From an uncultured Ruegeria sp. (lineage in GTDB: Bacteria; Pseudomonadota; Alphaproteobacteria; Rhodobacterales; Rhodobacteraceae): 64,000 nucleotides of DNA. Below are positions 35,830-44,116 of the stretch, piece after piece (the stretch's first letter is position 1; every line of letters starts with the position of its first letter). Where the stretch lies: positions 1 to 64,000 of the forward strand of contig NZ_CANMFF010000016.1 of the NCBI RefSeq assembly GCF_947497005.1. Direction: 5' to 3'. The translations under genes were made by a program, and so were the position numbers. The notes under the pieces were generated by a model that saw nothing but the letters and a program-made list of their open reading frames with translations, ran no database searches and was not told where the DNA came from.

Positions 35830-36672
35830 ATGGCACTCAAGTCGTACAAGCCGACGACGCCGGGCCAGCGCGGGCTGGTGCTGATCGACCGTTCGGAGCT
35901 TTGGAAAGGACGTCCGGTCAAGTCTCTCACTGAGGGTTTGACCAAATCGGGCGGCCGGAACAACACCGGACGGATCACTTCACGCCGCCGCGGCGGTGGC
36001 GCAAAGCGTCTCTACCGGATCGTTGACTTCAAACGGAACAAATTTGATGTCGCGGCAACCGTCGAACGGATCGAATATGACCCGAACCGGACCGCATTCA
36101 TCGCACTGGTAAAATACGAAGACGGCGAGCAGGCCTATATCCTGGCTCCGCAGCGTCTGGCTGTCGGTGACAAAGTCGTGGCATCCGCCAAGGCCGACAT
36201 CAAGCCGGGCAACGCAATGCCGTTCTCGGGCATGCCCATCGGTACTATCGTCCACAACATCGAGATGAAGCCTGGAAAAGGCGGTCAGATCGCACGTGCG
36301 GCCGGTACTTACGCTCAGTTCGTTGGTCGCGATGGCGGCTACGCTCAGATCCGTCTGAGCTCGGGCGAGCTGCGCATGGTCCGTCAGGAATGCATGGCCA
36401 CCGTCGGTGCCGTGTCCAACCCCGACAACTCGAACCAGAACCTCGGTAAAGCCGGTCGTATGCGCCACAAGGGCGTGCGTCCGTCGGTTCGTGGTGTTGC
36501 AATGAACCCGATCGATCACCCGCACGGTGGTGGTGAAGGTCGTACCTCGGGTGGCCGTACACCGGTTACGCCATGGGGTAAGGACACCAAGGGTAAGCGT
36601 ACCCGCAACAAGAACAAAGCGTCCCAGAAGCTGATCATCCGCTCGCGGCACGCCAAGAAGAAGGGACGTTAA
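35830..36672 (+). CDS. rplB: 50S ribosomal protein L2
   Basis: A 280-residue protein starting MALKSYKPTTPGQRGLVLI with the conserved C-terminal VRGVAMNPIDHPHGGGEGR stretch near the peptidyl transferase centre. ATG 35830 gives the family N terminus; the open frame runs further upstream to 35722 without family resemblance. L2 is essential for subunit association. It normally follows rplW; here it is the first gene of an inverted block and points away from rplO. Confidence 0.98.
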   Translation: MALKSYKPTTPGQRGLVLIDRSELWKGRPVKSLTEGLTKSGGRNNTGRITSRRRGGGAKRLYRIVDFKRNKFDVAATVERIEYDPNRTAFIALVKYEDGEQAYILAPQRLAVGDKVVASAKADIKPGNAMPFSGMPIGTIVHNIEMKPGKGGQIARAAGTYAQFVGRDGGYAQIRLSSGELRMVRQECMATVGAVSNPDNSNQNLGKAGRMRHKGVRPSVRGVAMNPIDHPHGGGEGRTSGGRTPVTPWGKDTKGKRTRNKNKASQKLIIRSRHAKKKGR

Positions 36673-36675
36673 TCT

Positions 36676-36954
36676 ATGTCTCGCTCTGTTTGGAAGGGTC
36701 CTTTCGTCGATGCTTACGTGCTGAAAAAAGCCGAAGCAGCGCGCGAGTCGGGCCGCAACGAAGTCATCAAGATCTGGTCGCGTCGTTCCACCATTCTGCC
36801 CCAGTTCGTGGGTCTGACCTTTGGTGTGTACAACGGCCATAAACATATCCCCGTCAACGTCTCGGAAGACATGATCGGTCAGAAGTTCGGTGAATACTCG
36901 CCGACTCGGACCTATTACGGTCACGCCGCTGACAAAAAAGCGAAACGGAAGTAA
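36676..36954 (+). CDS. rpsS: 30S ribosomal protein S19
   Basis: A 92-residue protein beginning MSRSVWKGPFVDAYVLKKAE and containing IWSRRSTILPQFVGLTFGVY, both S19 hallmarks. S19 forms a complex with S13 in the small-subunit head. It starts 3 bp after rplB and ends 3 bp before rplV, in the usual S10-operon order. Confidence 0.98.
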   Translation: MSRSVWKGPFVDAYVLKKAEAARESGRNEVIKIWSRRSTILPQFVGLTFGVYNGHKHIPVNVSEDMIGQKFGEYSPTRTYYGHAADKKAKRK

Positions 36955-36957
36955 GTC

Positions 36958-37338
36958 ATGGGCAAGGAAAAGAACCCCCGCCGCGTGGCCGAAAACGAAG
37001 CAATGGCGAAAACGCGCATGCTCCGTACCAGCCCGCAGAAACTGAACCTGGTTGCGCAGATGATCCGCGGCAAGAAAGTCGAGAAGGCTCTGACCGACCT
37101 GACTTTCTCGAACAAGCGTGTCGCGCAGGACGTCAAGAAGTGCCTGCAGTCCGCAATCGCGAATGCCGAAAACAACCACAATCTGGACGTTGACGAACTG
37201 ATCGTCGCTGAAGCATGGGTTGGCAAGAACCTGGTCATGAAGCGCGGTCGTCCGCGGGCCCGTGGTCGTTTCGGCAAGATCATGAAGCCGTTCTCGGAGA
37301 TCACCATCAAGGTGCGTCAAGTTGAGGAGCAAGCCTAA
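36958..37338 (+). CDS. rplV: 50S ribosomal protein L22
   Basis: A 126-residue protein with the L22 core LRTSPQKLNLVAQMIRGKKV and the C-terminal beta-hairpin RGRPRARGRFGKIMKP that lines the exit tunnel near the macrolide site. Its stop codon shares one base with the rpsC start (TAATG), implying tight coupling. Confidence 0.98.
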   Translation: MGKEKNPRRVAENEAMAKTRMLRTSPQKLNLVAQMIRGKKVEKALTDLTFSNKRVAQDVKKCLQSAIANAENNHNLDVDELIVAEAWVGKNLVMKRGRPRARGRFGKIMKPFSEITIKVRQVEEQA

Positions 37339-38048
37339 TGGGACATAAAGTCAATCCGATCGGCATGCGCCTTCAGGTCAACCGCACCTGGGACAGCCGC
37401 TGGTACGCAGACACCAAAGACTATGGTGACCTGCTGCTGGAAGACCTCAAGATTCGTGAGTTCATCCAGAAAGAGTGCAAGCAAGCCGGCATCGCCCGTG
37501 TGATCATCGAACGTCCGCACAAAAAGTGCCGCGTTACGATCCACACGGCACGCCCGGGTGTCATCATCGGCAAGAAAGGCGCGGACATTGAAGTCCTGCG
37601 CAAGAAAATCGCTCTGATGACCGACAGCGAACTGCACCTGAACATCGTCGAAGTGCGCAAGCCCGAGCTTGACGCGCAGCTGGTTGCCGAGTCCATCGCT
37701 CAGCAGCTAGAGCGTCGTGTTTCGTTCCGTCGCGCCATGAAGCGCTCGGTTCAGAACGCCATGCGCATGGGCGCCCTGGGTATCCGTGTGAACGTCGCTG
37801 GCCGTCTGGGCGGTGCTGAAATCGCACGGACCGAGTGGTACCGCGAAGGACGCGTGCCTCTGCACACTCTGCGTGCCGACATCGATTACGCACATGCCGA
37901 AGCGATGACCCCCTACGGGATCATCGGGATCAAGGTCTGGATCTTCAAAGGTGAGATCATGGAACACGATCCGCAGGCACGTGACCGTAAAGCACAGGAA
38001 CTCCAGGACGGCCCTGCACCTCGTGGTGCTGGTGGCGGTCGTCGCTAA
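37338..38048 (+). CDS. rpsC: 30S ribosomal protein S3
   Basis: A 236-residue protein starting MGHKVNPIGMRLQVNRTWDS, with the KH domain motif VIIGKKGADIE near residues 75-85 and the C-terminal WIFKGEIMEHD segment. S3 lines the mRNA entry channel and contributes to helicase activity. It lies between rplV and rplP in the standard order. Confidence 0.98.
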   Translation: MGHKVNPIGMRLQVNRTWDSRWYADTKDYGDLLLEDLKIREFIQKECKQAGIARVIIERPHKKCRVTIHTARPGVIIGKKGADIEVLRKKIALMTDSELHLNIVEVRKPELDAQLVAESIAQQLERRVSFRRAMKRSVQNAMRMGALGIRVNVAGRLGGAEIARTEWYREGRVPLHTLRADIDYAHAEAMTPYGIIGIKVWIFKGEIMEHDPQARDRKAQELQDGPAPRGAGGGRR

Positions 38049-38060
38049 GGAGGGAAAGAT

Positions 38061-38474
38061 ATGCTTCAACCAAAGCGTACTAAATTCCGCAAGATGCACA
38101 AAGGCCGGATCAAGGGCGAAGCCAAAGGTGGCTCTGATCTGAACTTTGGCACTTACGGTCTGAAAGCTCTGCAGCCTGAACGCGTCACTGCGCGTCAGAT
38201 CGAAGCTGCACGTCGTGCCATGACCCGTCACATGAAACGTCAGGGTCGTGTCTGGATCCGTATCTTCCCCGATACTCCGGTCACTGCAAAGCCGATCGAA
38301 GTTCGTATGGGTAAAGGTAAGGGTTCGGTCGACCGCTGGGTTTGCAAGGTCAAGCCCGGTCGCGTGATGTTCGAGATCGACGGCGTCAATGACGAGATCG
38401 CCCGCGAGGCCCTGCGCCTGGCTGCGATGAAGCTGCCGATCAAGACCCGCGTAGTGGTTCGCGAAGACTGGTAA
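38061..38474 (+). CDS. rplP: 50S ribosomal protein L16
   Basis: A 137-residue protein with the L16 start MLQPKRTKFRKMHKGRIKG and WVCKVKPGRVMFEIDGV. L16 helps place tRNA in the A and P sites. In most bacteria rpmC follows immediately; here a terminator closes the unit after rplP and four unrelated genes intervene before rpmC. Confidence 0.98.
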   Translation: MLQPKRTKFRKMHKGRIKGEAKGGSDLNFGTYGLKALQPERVTARQIEAARRAMTRHMKRQGRVWIRIFPDTPVTAKPIEVRMGKGKGSVDRWVCKVKPGRVMFEIDGVNDEIAREALRLAAMKLPIKTRVVVREDW

Positions 38475-38509
38475 GCGATCCGGGGGCAACCCCGTTCGTG
38501 ACAAGATTG

Positions 38510-38538
38510 ACCCTCGTCGGGAAACCGGCGGGGGTTTT
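38510..38538 (+). terminator. Terminator after rplP
   Basis: ACCCTCGTCGG pairs with CCGGCGGGGGT, with G-U pairs, around a GAAA tetraloop, followed by TTTTCT. It ends the rplB-rpsS-rplV-rpsC-rplP unit. Confidence 0.88.
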
Positions 38539-38633
38539 CTGTCGTTTTGGGCACATGTGATCCGGATGGCAGTGAAAACAGTCGACCTTTGATCAAAGCG
38601 TTTCTAGGCTGCGTTGAGGATTGGGAGCGTTTT

Positions 38634-39182
38634 ATGGATCAGCCGCGCAAGAAAGTGTTTGTCAAAGAAGTCGTGACCACGGATCAATTGGGGCAACCTT
38701 GTGATCCGATCAGTCGCGTCGCGGTTATGGCCGTCATCCGGAACCCCCTGGCAGGAGCGTTTTCAGAGGATCTGTCCGAGCTGTTCGAAATCGGTGGTTC
38801 TTTGGGTGCGGAACTTGCCGCCGAGGCGGTGGCGCAACTGGACGGTGCGCCGGTTTCATACGGCAAAGCGGCGATCGTTGGCGTGAATGGTGATCTTGAA
38901 CAGGGCGGGGCAGTGATCCACCCTAAACTCGGAGCGCCCATGCGTGCAGCGGCGGGCGGAGGAGAGGCGGTGATCCCGTCAAACGCCAAGCTGGGCGCGC
39001 CGGGTTGCGCGATTGATCTGCCGCTTGGACACAAGGACAATCCTTGGTCGTTCGACCATTTCGACACAATGACTTTGAACATCCCTGACGCGCCAAAACC
39101 GGATGAGATCGTGCTGTGCCTTGCCTATGCCGATGGCGGCCGTCCAATCCCGCGCTGTGGCAAAGGGCCCGTTAAAAGCTAA
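38634..39182 (+). CDS. DUF1185/Amino_synth-family protein
   Basis: A 182-residue protein of the family called amino acid synthesis protein (DUF1185, Amino_synth). It starts MDQPRKKVFVKEVVTTDQ, continues with PISRVAVMAVIRNPLAGAFS, and contains GKAAIVGVNGDLEQGGAVIHPKLGA in part. The biochemical activity is not established. ATG 38634 was preferred over a start at 38547 because it gives the conserved N terminus and follows GGGAG. It sits between rplP and rpmC, an unusual location, and is followed 40 bp later by the 2OG oxygenase gene. Confidence 0.78.
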   Translation: MDQPRKKVFVKEVVTTDQLGQPCDPISRVAVMAVIRNPLAGAFSEDLSELFEIGGSLGAELAAEAVAQLDGAPVSYGKAAIVGVNGDLEQGGAVIHPKLGAPMRAAAGGGEAVIPSNAKLGAPGCAIDLPLGHKDNPWSFDHFDTMTLNIPDAPKPDEIVLCLAYADGGRPIPRCGKGPVKS

Positions 39183-39222
39183 ACGGCTGGTCTTGCCGAA
39201 AACACTGGGGTATGCCCGGCCC

Positions 39223-39843
39223 ATGGCACAGATTGAATCACTCTTCGTTACCCGTCTCTATCGCGCAGCTTTGTCCGAATTCGATCCCAAGATCGACGCG
39301 GAGGAGTTGGAAAATTCCTGCTTTGTCATCGCCGAAGACGACGAGGCCGGTCAGGGCTGGTGCGAAGAGAACGGCTATCCCGGCTACACTAGCTATGCGT
39401 CGCTGACTGACCTGCCCTGGCGGTTCCCGATCTTCGCCGATCTGGTCAAGGTGCTGGATCAGCATGTTGCCGCTTTTGCCAAGGATCTGGAGTTTGATCT
39501 GGGTGAGGATAAACTGAAACTGGAAGATCTGTGGATCAACATTCTGCCTGAAGGCGGCATGCATTCCAGCCACCTTCACCCGCACAGTGTTATTTCGGGG
39601 ACCACCTATGTCGCGATGCCTGAAGGGGCCAGTGCGCTGAAACTGGAAGACCCTCGTTCAGGCCGCATGATGGCTGCGCCAACACGGCTCAAAGGCGGTC
39701 GACGTGACCTTCAGCCGTTCATCTATATGAAGCCGCAAGTGGGGGATGTTCTTCTGTGGGAAAGCTGGTTACGCCACGAGGTCCCGATGAACATGGCTGA
39801 GGATGAACGGATCAGTGTCAGCTTCAACTACAAATGGGAATGA
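39223..39843 (+). CDS. Putative 2OG-Fe(II) oxygenase (TIGR02466 type)
   Basis: A 206-residue protein beginning MAQIESLFVTRLYRAAL. The double-stranded beta-helix contains candidate iron ligands in HSSHLHPHSVISGTTYVA and the distal histidine in WESWLRHEVPMN, followed by ERISVSFNYKW. It resembles the small 2-oxoglutarate-dependent oxygenase family TIGR02466; the substrate is unknown. ATG 39223 matches the family start. It is probably co-transcribed with the DUF1185 gene and lies inside the split ribosomal block. Confidence 0.82.
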   Translation: MAQIESLFVTRLYRAALSEFDPKIDAEELENSCFVIAEDDEAGQGWCEENGYPGYTSYASLTDLPWRFPIFADLVKVLDQHVAAFAKDLEFDLGEDKLKLEDLWINILPEGGMHSSHLHPHSVISGTTYVAMPEGASALKLEDPRSGRMMAAPTRLKGGRRDLQPFIYMKPQVGDVLLWESWLRHEVPMNMAEDERISVSFNYKWE

Positions 39844-40099
39844 ACCCCGGTTCATGATACGCTGATTGCCCCAGTATATCGATTGCGAGATGTCTGGACT
39901 GTACCTTTTCCAATCACGTTTCACCTCAGGTTGCCGATTAGCCTTGCAATATGTGCCGCCATGGACCATGTGAAGCACGCTTACGTTTTTCTTTTTCGAC
40001 CACTGTCTCCCGATTTTCGGCGTTCAGTCTCTCGATCCAGACCTACCACGCCGCGCTGTCGCAATTCCGCGGACAGCAATTTATTAGGAGAATACGGAT

Positions 40100-40306
40100 A
40101 TGGCCAATGGCACCGTAAAATGGTTCAACACAACTAAGGGTTTTGGCTTCATTGCACCGGAGACCGGTGGCAAAGACGTGTTTGTACACATCTCTGCTGT
40201 TGAGCGCTCGGGTCTGACCGGCCTGGCCGACGACCAGAAAGTAACATTCGACATCGAACCCGGCCGTGACGGTCGCGAGTCGGCTGTGAACATCGCTCTG
40301 GCGTAA
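40100..40306 (+). CDS. cspA: Cold-shock domain protein
   Basis: A 68-residue single-domain CspA-like RNA chaperone. It has RNP1 KGFGFIAPE and RNP2 VFVHISAVE, with the acidic loop and a C terminus ending AVNIALA. It has a strong AGGAGAAT ribosome-binding site. The 256-bp region upstream has no gene and probably contains a long structured leader, as is common for cold-shock genes, although I see no clear cold box. A terminator follows. Confidence 0.95.
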   Translation: MANGTVKWFNTTKGFGFIAPETGGKDVFVHISAVERSGLTGLADDQKVTFDIEPGRDGRESAVNIALA

Positions 40307-40331
40307 GTCACTCAGACTTAGACAGTTGCAG

Positions 40332-40362
40332 ACGCGGTCTCGTGCAAACGAGGCCGCGTTTT
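40332..40362 (+). terminator. Terminator after cspA
   Basis: ACGCGGTCTCGT pairs with ACGAGGCCGCGT around a GCAA loop, followed by TTT. It may also serve the convergent secreted-protein gene. Confidence 0.9.
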
Positions 40363-40374
40363 GCGTTTTGCAGA

Positions 40375-40746
40375 TTACTTGGCAGACACCCGAGCGCGAA
40401 ACTTTGGGAACCCGATGCAGTTGCCATTCACGGAGCCGGATCTGTAGGCCCCGTTTTTGAATTTAAGGTCAAACTTCATCACGCTTCCCGACGAACAACT
40501 GCCTTGTTTGGAAATCGTTGCATCGAATTGCAGCCGATCATCTGTGACTTTTCGAACCTTAATGCCTTCTGGCGTAATTCCATGAGCCGCAAGAACCTGT
40601 GGTGTGTTGTTGTTGACGGTAATATCCATCTGCCAGGGTCGGCTGGAATTGATGGTCAGGGTCCATTTGCCGTCGGGCGCAGCCGTAGCAAAGGATGCAG
40701 ACATCAACATTGTAAATGTAAAGATCGATAATTTGGAACGTTGCAT
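40375..40746 (-). CDS. Small secreted hypothetical protein
   Basis: A 123-residue protein with a signal peptide (MQRSKLSIFTFTMLMSASFA, cleavage near ATA-AP). The mature part is rich in beta-type residues: GKWTLTINSSRPWQMDITV, then a pair of cysteines (CSS and NCIG). I do not recognise a family. ATG 40746 is preceded by GGTGAGG and was preferred over the in-frame GTG at 40758. It runs opposite to all neighbouring genes in the inverted block. Confidence 0.7.
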   Translation of the reverse strand: MQRSKLSIFTFTMLMSASFATAAPDGKWTLTINSSRPWQMDITVNNNTPQVLAAHGITPEGIKVRKVTDDRLQFDATISKQGSCSSGSVMKFDLKFKNGAYRSGSVNGNCIGFPKFRARVSAK

Positions 40747-40928
40747 AAGGCACCTCACCGTTAAACAATCACTAAAATCAAACCATGATGATAGGTCAGC
40801 ATACGTTCAAAGGCCAACAGTTTGAGAATCGCGGGTAGACCGGACCAAGGCGTCTCGACAACTACCAACGATTTGAAACTTGGGTATCAGAGCAAAACAA
40901 TCCTTCAGAATGGTGTGCAAACTTTCCC

Positions 40929-40957
40929 TTGTCACCCACCCCTGAACCCCCTATAGA
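40929..40957 (+). promoter_or_regulatory. rpmC operon promoter
   Basis: TTGTCA (40929-40934) is followed after exactly 17 bp by TATAGA (40952-40957). Transcription would start near 40964, leaving a leader of about 110 nt before rpmC. The region 40747-41075 holds no other gene. Confidence 0.75.
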
Positions 40958-40971
40958 GCGTCATCTTGCGG

Positions 40972-40992
40972 TCCCCCGGCTGAGTCGGGGGA
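40972..40992 (+). promoter_or_regulatory. Leader hairpin before rpmC
   Basis: TCCCCCG pairs perfectly with CGGGGGA around a 7-nt loop in the predicted rpmC leader. No U-run follows, so it is more likely a regulatory or stabilising element than a terminator. Confidence 0.5.
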
Positions 40993-41075
40993 TTCGTATG
41001 TCTATCATTCATCCACCAGGTCAAAGGTGACCCGTGTACGGGGCCTTCTGGTGTTTTGAGCAAAGGAAAAAGGCG

Positions 41076-41282
41076 ATGAACGCCCAAGAACTGCGTGACA
41101 AGACCCCGGACCAGCTCCGCGAGGAACTGGCCAACCTGAAGAAAGAGAGCTTTAACCTGCGCTTTCAACAGGCAACCGGTCAGCTGGAAAGCACCGCCGG
41201 CATCAAGGCGGCGCGCCGCAATGCTGCCCGCGTCAAAACCATTCTGAACGAAAAGGCCGCTGTAGCGGCATCCGAGGAGTAA
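41076..41282 (+). CDS. rpmC: 50S ribosomal protein L29
   Basis: A 68-residue two-helix protein, MNAQELRDKTPDQLREEL at the start, with NLRFQQATGQLESTAGIK in the middle. L29 contacts trigger factor and SRP at the tunnel exit. ATG 41076 gives the family start; an upstream frame to 41034 does not match. It opens the second plus-strand ribosomal unit (rpmC to rpmD) with its own promoter. Confidence 0.97.
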   Translation: MNAQELRDKTPDQLREELANLKKESFNLRFQQATGQLESTAGIKAARRNAARVKTILNEKAAVAASEE

Positions 41283-41286
41283 TCAG

Positions 41287-41517
41287 ATGCCCAAGCGTAT
41301 CCTGTCCGGCACCGTAACCAGCGACGCCAACGAGCAGACCGTGACCGTTTCGGTCGAACGTCGCTTTAAGCACCCGCTGCTGCACAAAACCGTTCGTAAG
41401 TCCAAGAAATACCGGGCTCACGACGAAAAGAACGCCTTCAAGGTCGGCGACACCGTACGCATCATCGAATGCGCGCCGAAATCGAAGACGAAACGTTGGG
41501 AAGTTCTGGAAGCGTAA
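41287..41517 (+). CDS. rpsQ: 30S ribosomal protein S17
   Basis: A 76-residue OB-fold protein starting MPKRILSGTVTSDANEQTV and containing VERRFKHPLLHKTVRKSKKY. S17 binds 16S rRNA early in assembly. It begins 4 bp after rpmC in the usual order. Confidence 0.98.
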   Translation: MPKRILSGTVTSDANEQTVTVSVERRFKHPLLHKTVRKSKKYRAHDEKNAFKVGDTVRIIECAPKSKTKRWEVLEA

Positions 41518-41592
41518 GCTTCCGGGATTTTTCATTTGTCGAAACCCTGGGGGATCTAACGAGACCAGCCCCCACAGGTCGGGAGAAACCAC

Positions 41593-41961
41593 ATGATCCA
41601 GATGCAGACCAATCTGGATGTCGCTGACAACTCCGGCGCACGCCGAGTTCAGTGCATCAAGGTCCTGGGTGGTTCCAAGCGTAAATACGCCTCCGTCGGC
41701 GACATCATTGTCGTCTCGGTGAAGGAAGCCATCCCACGCGGCCGCGTAAAGAAAGGTGACGTCCGCAAGGCCGTCGTCGTACGCACCGCCAAGGAAGTCC
41801 GCCGCGCAGACGGCACCGCGATCCGCTTTGATCGCAACGCCGCCGTTATTCTGAACAACAACAACGAGCCCGTAGGTACACGTATCTTTGGCCCGGTTGT
41901 TCGTGAACTGCGCAGCAAGAACTTCATGAAAATCATCTCGCTCGCTCCGGAGGTGCTGTAA
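41593..41961 (+). CDS. rplN: 50S ribosomal protein L14
   Basis: A 122-residue protein, MIQMQTNLDVADNSGARRVQ at the start and RIFGPVVRELRSKNFMKI near the end. L14 forms part of the subunit interface and is a binding site for the silencing factor RsfS. It starts 75 bp after rpsQ and ends 2 bp before rplX. Confidence 0.98.
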   Translation: MIQMQTNLDVADNSGARRVQCIKVLGGSKRKYASVGDIIVVSVKEAIPRGRVKKGDVRKAVVVRTAKEVRRADGTAIRFDRNAAVILNNNNEPVGTRIFGPVVRELRSKNFMKIISLAPEVL

Positions 41962-41963
41962 TC

Positions 41964-42275
41964 ATGGCTGCTAAACTCCGCAAAGGCGACAAGGTCGTCG
42001 TGCTGGCCGGCAAGGACAAGGGCAAAGAGGGAACCATTTCCTCGGTTGACCCGAAAGCCGGAAAAGCTGTTGTCGACGGCATCAACATTGCCATCCGCCA
42101 CACACGTCAGTCGCAAGGTTCGCAAGGTGGTCGCCTGCCTCAAGCAAACCCGGTCGAGCTGTCGAACCTGGCACTGCTGGACAAGAACGGCAAAGCAACC
42201 CGCGTTGGCTTCCGCATGGAAGGTGACAAGAAAGTTCGTTTCGCCAAGACCACGGGGGACGTGATCGATGCTTGA
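41964..42275 (+). CDS. rplX: 50S ribosomal protein L24
   Basis: A 103-residue KOW-motif protein: KLRKGDKVVVLAGKDKGKEG at the start, the KOW stretch near residues 8-35. L24 initiates assembly of the large subunit. Its end overlaps the rplE start by 8 bp. Confidence 0.98.
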   Translation: MAAKLRKGDKVVVLAGKDKGKEGTISSVDPKAGKAVVDGINIAIRHTRQSQGSQGGRLPQANPVELSNLALLDKNGKATRVGFRMEGDKKVRFAKTTGDVIDA

Positions 42276-42828
42276 TACTGCAAACTATACCCCACGTCTG
42301 AAGGCTCAGTACGCTGAAACCATCCGCCCTGCTCTGAAAGAAGAGTTCGGCTACAAGAACGACATGGAGCTGCCTAAGCTGGAAAAAATCGTTCTGAACA
42401 TCGGTTGTGGTGCAGAAGCTGTTCGTGATTCCAAGAAAGCCAAAGCGGCTGTTGCGGATCTGACGGCGATTGCTGGCCAACAGGCTGTTGCGACACTGGC
42501 GAAAAAGTCAATCGCAGGCTTCCGCGTCCGTGAAGACATGCCGCTGGGCGCCAAGGTAACCCTGCGCGGTGACCGGATGTACGAATTCCTGGATCGTCTG
42601 ATCACCATCGCGATGCCGCGTATTCGTGACTTCCGTGGTGTTAAGCCGTCTTTCGATGGTCAGGGCAACTTTGCCATGGGCATGAAAGAGCACATCGTGT
42701 TCCCCGAAATCGATTTCGACAAAGTCGACGAGGTCTGGGGCCTGGATATCGTAATTGCCACCACAGCGAAAACCGACGCTGAAGGCAAGGCACTGTTGAA
42801 AGCTTTCAACATGCCGTTCAACGCCTGA
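42268..42828 (+). CDS. rplE: 50S ribosomal protein L5
   Basis: A 186-residue protein with PKLEKIVLNIGCGAEA near the N terminus and RDFRGVKPSFDGQGNFAMG further on. L5 binds 5S rRNA and contacts P-site tRNA. It overlaps rplX by 8 bp, suggesting translational coupling. Confidence 0.98.
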   Translation: MLDTANYTPRLKAQYAETIRPALKEEFGYKNDMELPKLEKIVLNIGCGAEAVRDSKKAKAAVADLTAIAGQQAVATLAKKSIAGFRVREDMPLGAKVTLRGDRMYEFLDRLITIAMPRIRDFRGVKPSFDGQGNFAMGMKEHIVFPEIDFDKVDEVWGLDIVIATTAKTDAEGKALLKAFNMPFNA

Positions 42829-42848
42829 TCGCCGGGAGGATTTGAGAC

Positions 42849-43154
42849 ATGGCTAAAAAAGCAATGATCGAACGCGAGAAGAAGCGCGAACGCCTGGTGG
42901 CCAAATATGCCGCAAAGCGTGCCGAGCTGAAAGAAATCGCGAATGACGAGAGCAAGCCGATGGAAGAGCGTTTCAAAGCGCGTCTGAAACTGGCGAAACT
43001 GCCGCGCAACAGCTCGGCAACCCGTCTTCACAACCGTTGTCAGCTGACCGGTCGTCCTCACGCTTACTATCGTAAGCTGAAGGTCAGCCGTATCGCGCTG
43101 CGCGAGCTGGGTTCTGCTGGTCAGATCCCCGGCATGGTGAAATCGAGCTGGTAA
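42849..43154 (+). CDS. rpsN: 30S ribosomal protein S14 (long, zinc-free type)
   Basis: A 101-residue protein beginning MAKKAMIEREKKRERLVAKY. It contains NSSATRLHNRCQLTGRPHAY and lacks the CxxC pairs of the short zinc-binding S14. The long form is the normal one in Proteobacteria. It lies between rplE and rpsH as expected. Confidence 0.98.
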   Translation: MAKKAMIEREKKRERLVAKYAAKRAELKEIANDESKPMEERFKARLKLAKLPRNSSATRLHNRCQLTGRPHAYYRKLKVSRIALRELGSAGQIPGMVKSSW

Positions 43155-43167
43155 GGGAGACATAGAT

Positions 43168-43560
43168 ATGAATGATCCTATCGGCGATATGCTCACCCGT
43201 ATCCGCAACGCGCAAATGCGCGGCAAGTCCACCGTTTCCACCCCGGCTTCCAAGCTGCGTGGTTGGGTTCTGGACGTGCTGGCGGACGAAGGTTATATCC
43301 GTGGCTATGAGGCGACGACCGGTGAAAACGGTCATCCGGCCATCGAAATCAGCCTGAAATACTACGAAGGCACCCCTGTCATTCGCGAACTGAAGCGGGT
43401 CTCAAAACCCGGTCGTCGCGTATACATGGGCGTCAATGACATCCCGCAGGTCCGTCAGGGTCTGGGCGTGTCGATTGTCAGCACTCCGAAAGGTGTGATG
43501 TCGGACCAGAACGCTCGCTCCAACAATGTTGGTGGCGAAGTGCTCTGCACCGTCTTCTAA
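43168..43560 (+). CDS. rpsH: 30S ribosomal protein S8
   Basis: A 130-residue protein with MNDPIGDMLTRIRNAQMRGK at the start and STPKGVMSDQNARSNNVGGE near the end. S8 binds 16S rRNA helix 21; in E. coli it represses the spc operon through a site in the rplX-rplE region. Whether that control persists in this rearranged operon is unknown. Confidence 0.98.
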   Translation: MNDPIGDMLTRIRNAQMRGKSTVSTPASKLRGWVLDVLADEGYIRGYEATTGENGHPAIEISLKYYEGTPVIRELKRVSKPGRRVYMGVNDIPQVRQGLGVSIVSTPKGVMSDQNARSNNVGGEVLCTVF

Positions 43561-43571
43561 GGAGGTCTGCA

Positions 43572-44105
43572 ATGTCTCGTATTGGTAAAAAACCGGTCGA
43601 GCTGCCCAGCGGCGTTTCCGCCTCTGTGTCGGGTCAGACCATCGAAGTCAAAGGTCCGAAAGGCACCCGCAGCTTCACCGCAACCGACGATGTGACTTTG
43701 TCGGTCGAAGACAACGTGGTTCAAATCAACCCCCGCGGCATGTCCAAGCGCGCGCGCCAGCAGTGGGGCATGAGCCGCACGATGGTCGCAAACCTGGTGA
43801 CCGGTGTGACCGAAGGCTTCAAGAAAGAGCTGGAGATCCAGGGTGTTGGTTACCGGGCACAGATGCAGGGCAACACCCTGAAGCTGAACCTGGGCTACAG
43901 CCACGACGTTGATTTCGTTGCTCCGGAAGGTGTCACCATCACCGCACCGAAGCAGACCGTGATCATTGTGGAAGGAAACGACCAGCAGCAGGTGGGCGAA
44001 ACCGCGGCGAAAATCCGCGAATGGCGCCGTCCCGAGCCCTATAAGGGCAAAGGCATCCGCTACAAGGGCGAGTTCATCTTCCGCAAGGAAGGCAAAAAGA
44101 AGTAA
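43572..44105 (+). CDS. rplF: 50S ribosomal protein L6
   Basis: A 177-residue protein starting MSRIGKKPVELPSGVSASVS, with the C-terminal PEPYKGKGIRYKGEFIFRKE motif. L6 lies near the sarcin-ricin loop. It is 11 bp after rpsH and 11 bp before rplR. Confidence 0.98.
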   Translation: MSRIGKKPVELPSGVSASVSGQTIEVKGPKGTRSFTATDDVTLSVEDNVVQINPRGMSKRARQQWGMSRTMVANLVTGVTEGFKKELEIQGVGYRAQMQGNTLKLNLGYSHDVDFVAPEGVTITAPKQTVIIVEGNDQQQVGETAAKIREWRRPEPYKGKGIRYKGEFIFRKEGKKK

Positions 44106-44116
44106 GGACGCAGACA

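Noticed and set aside
35980..37332. Minus-strand open frame of 450 codons opposite rplB, rpsS and rplV
   Set aside because: Spans three certain ribosomal genes on the other strand and has Thr/Arg/His-rich antisense composition.
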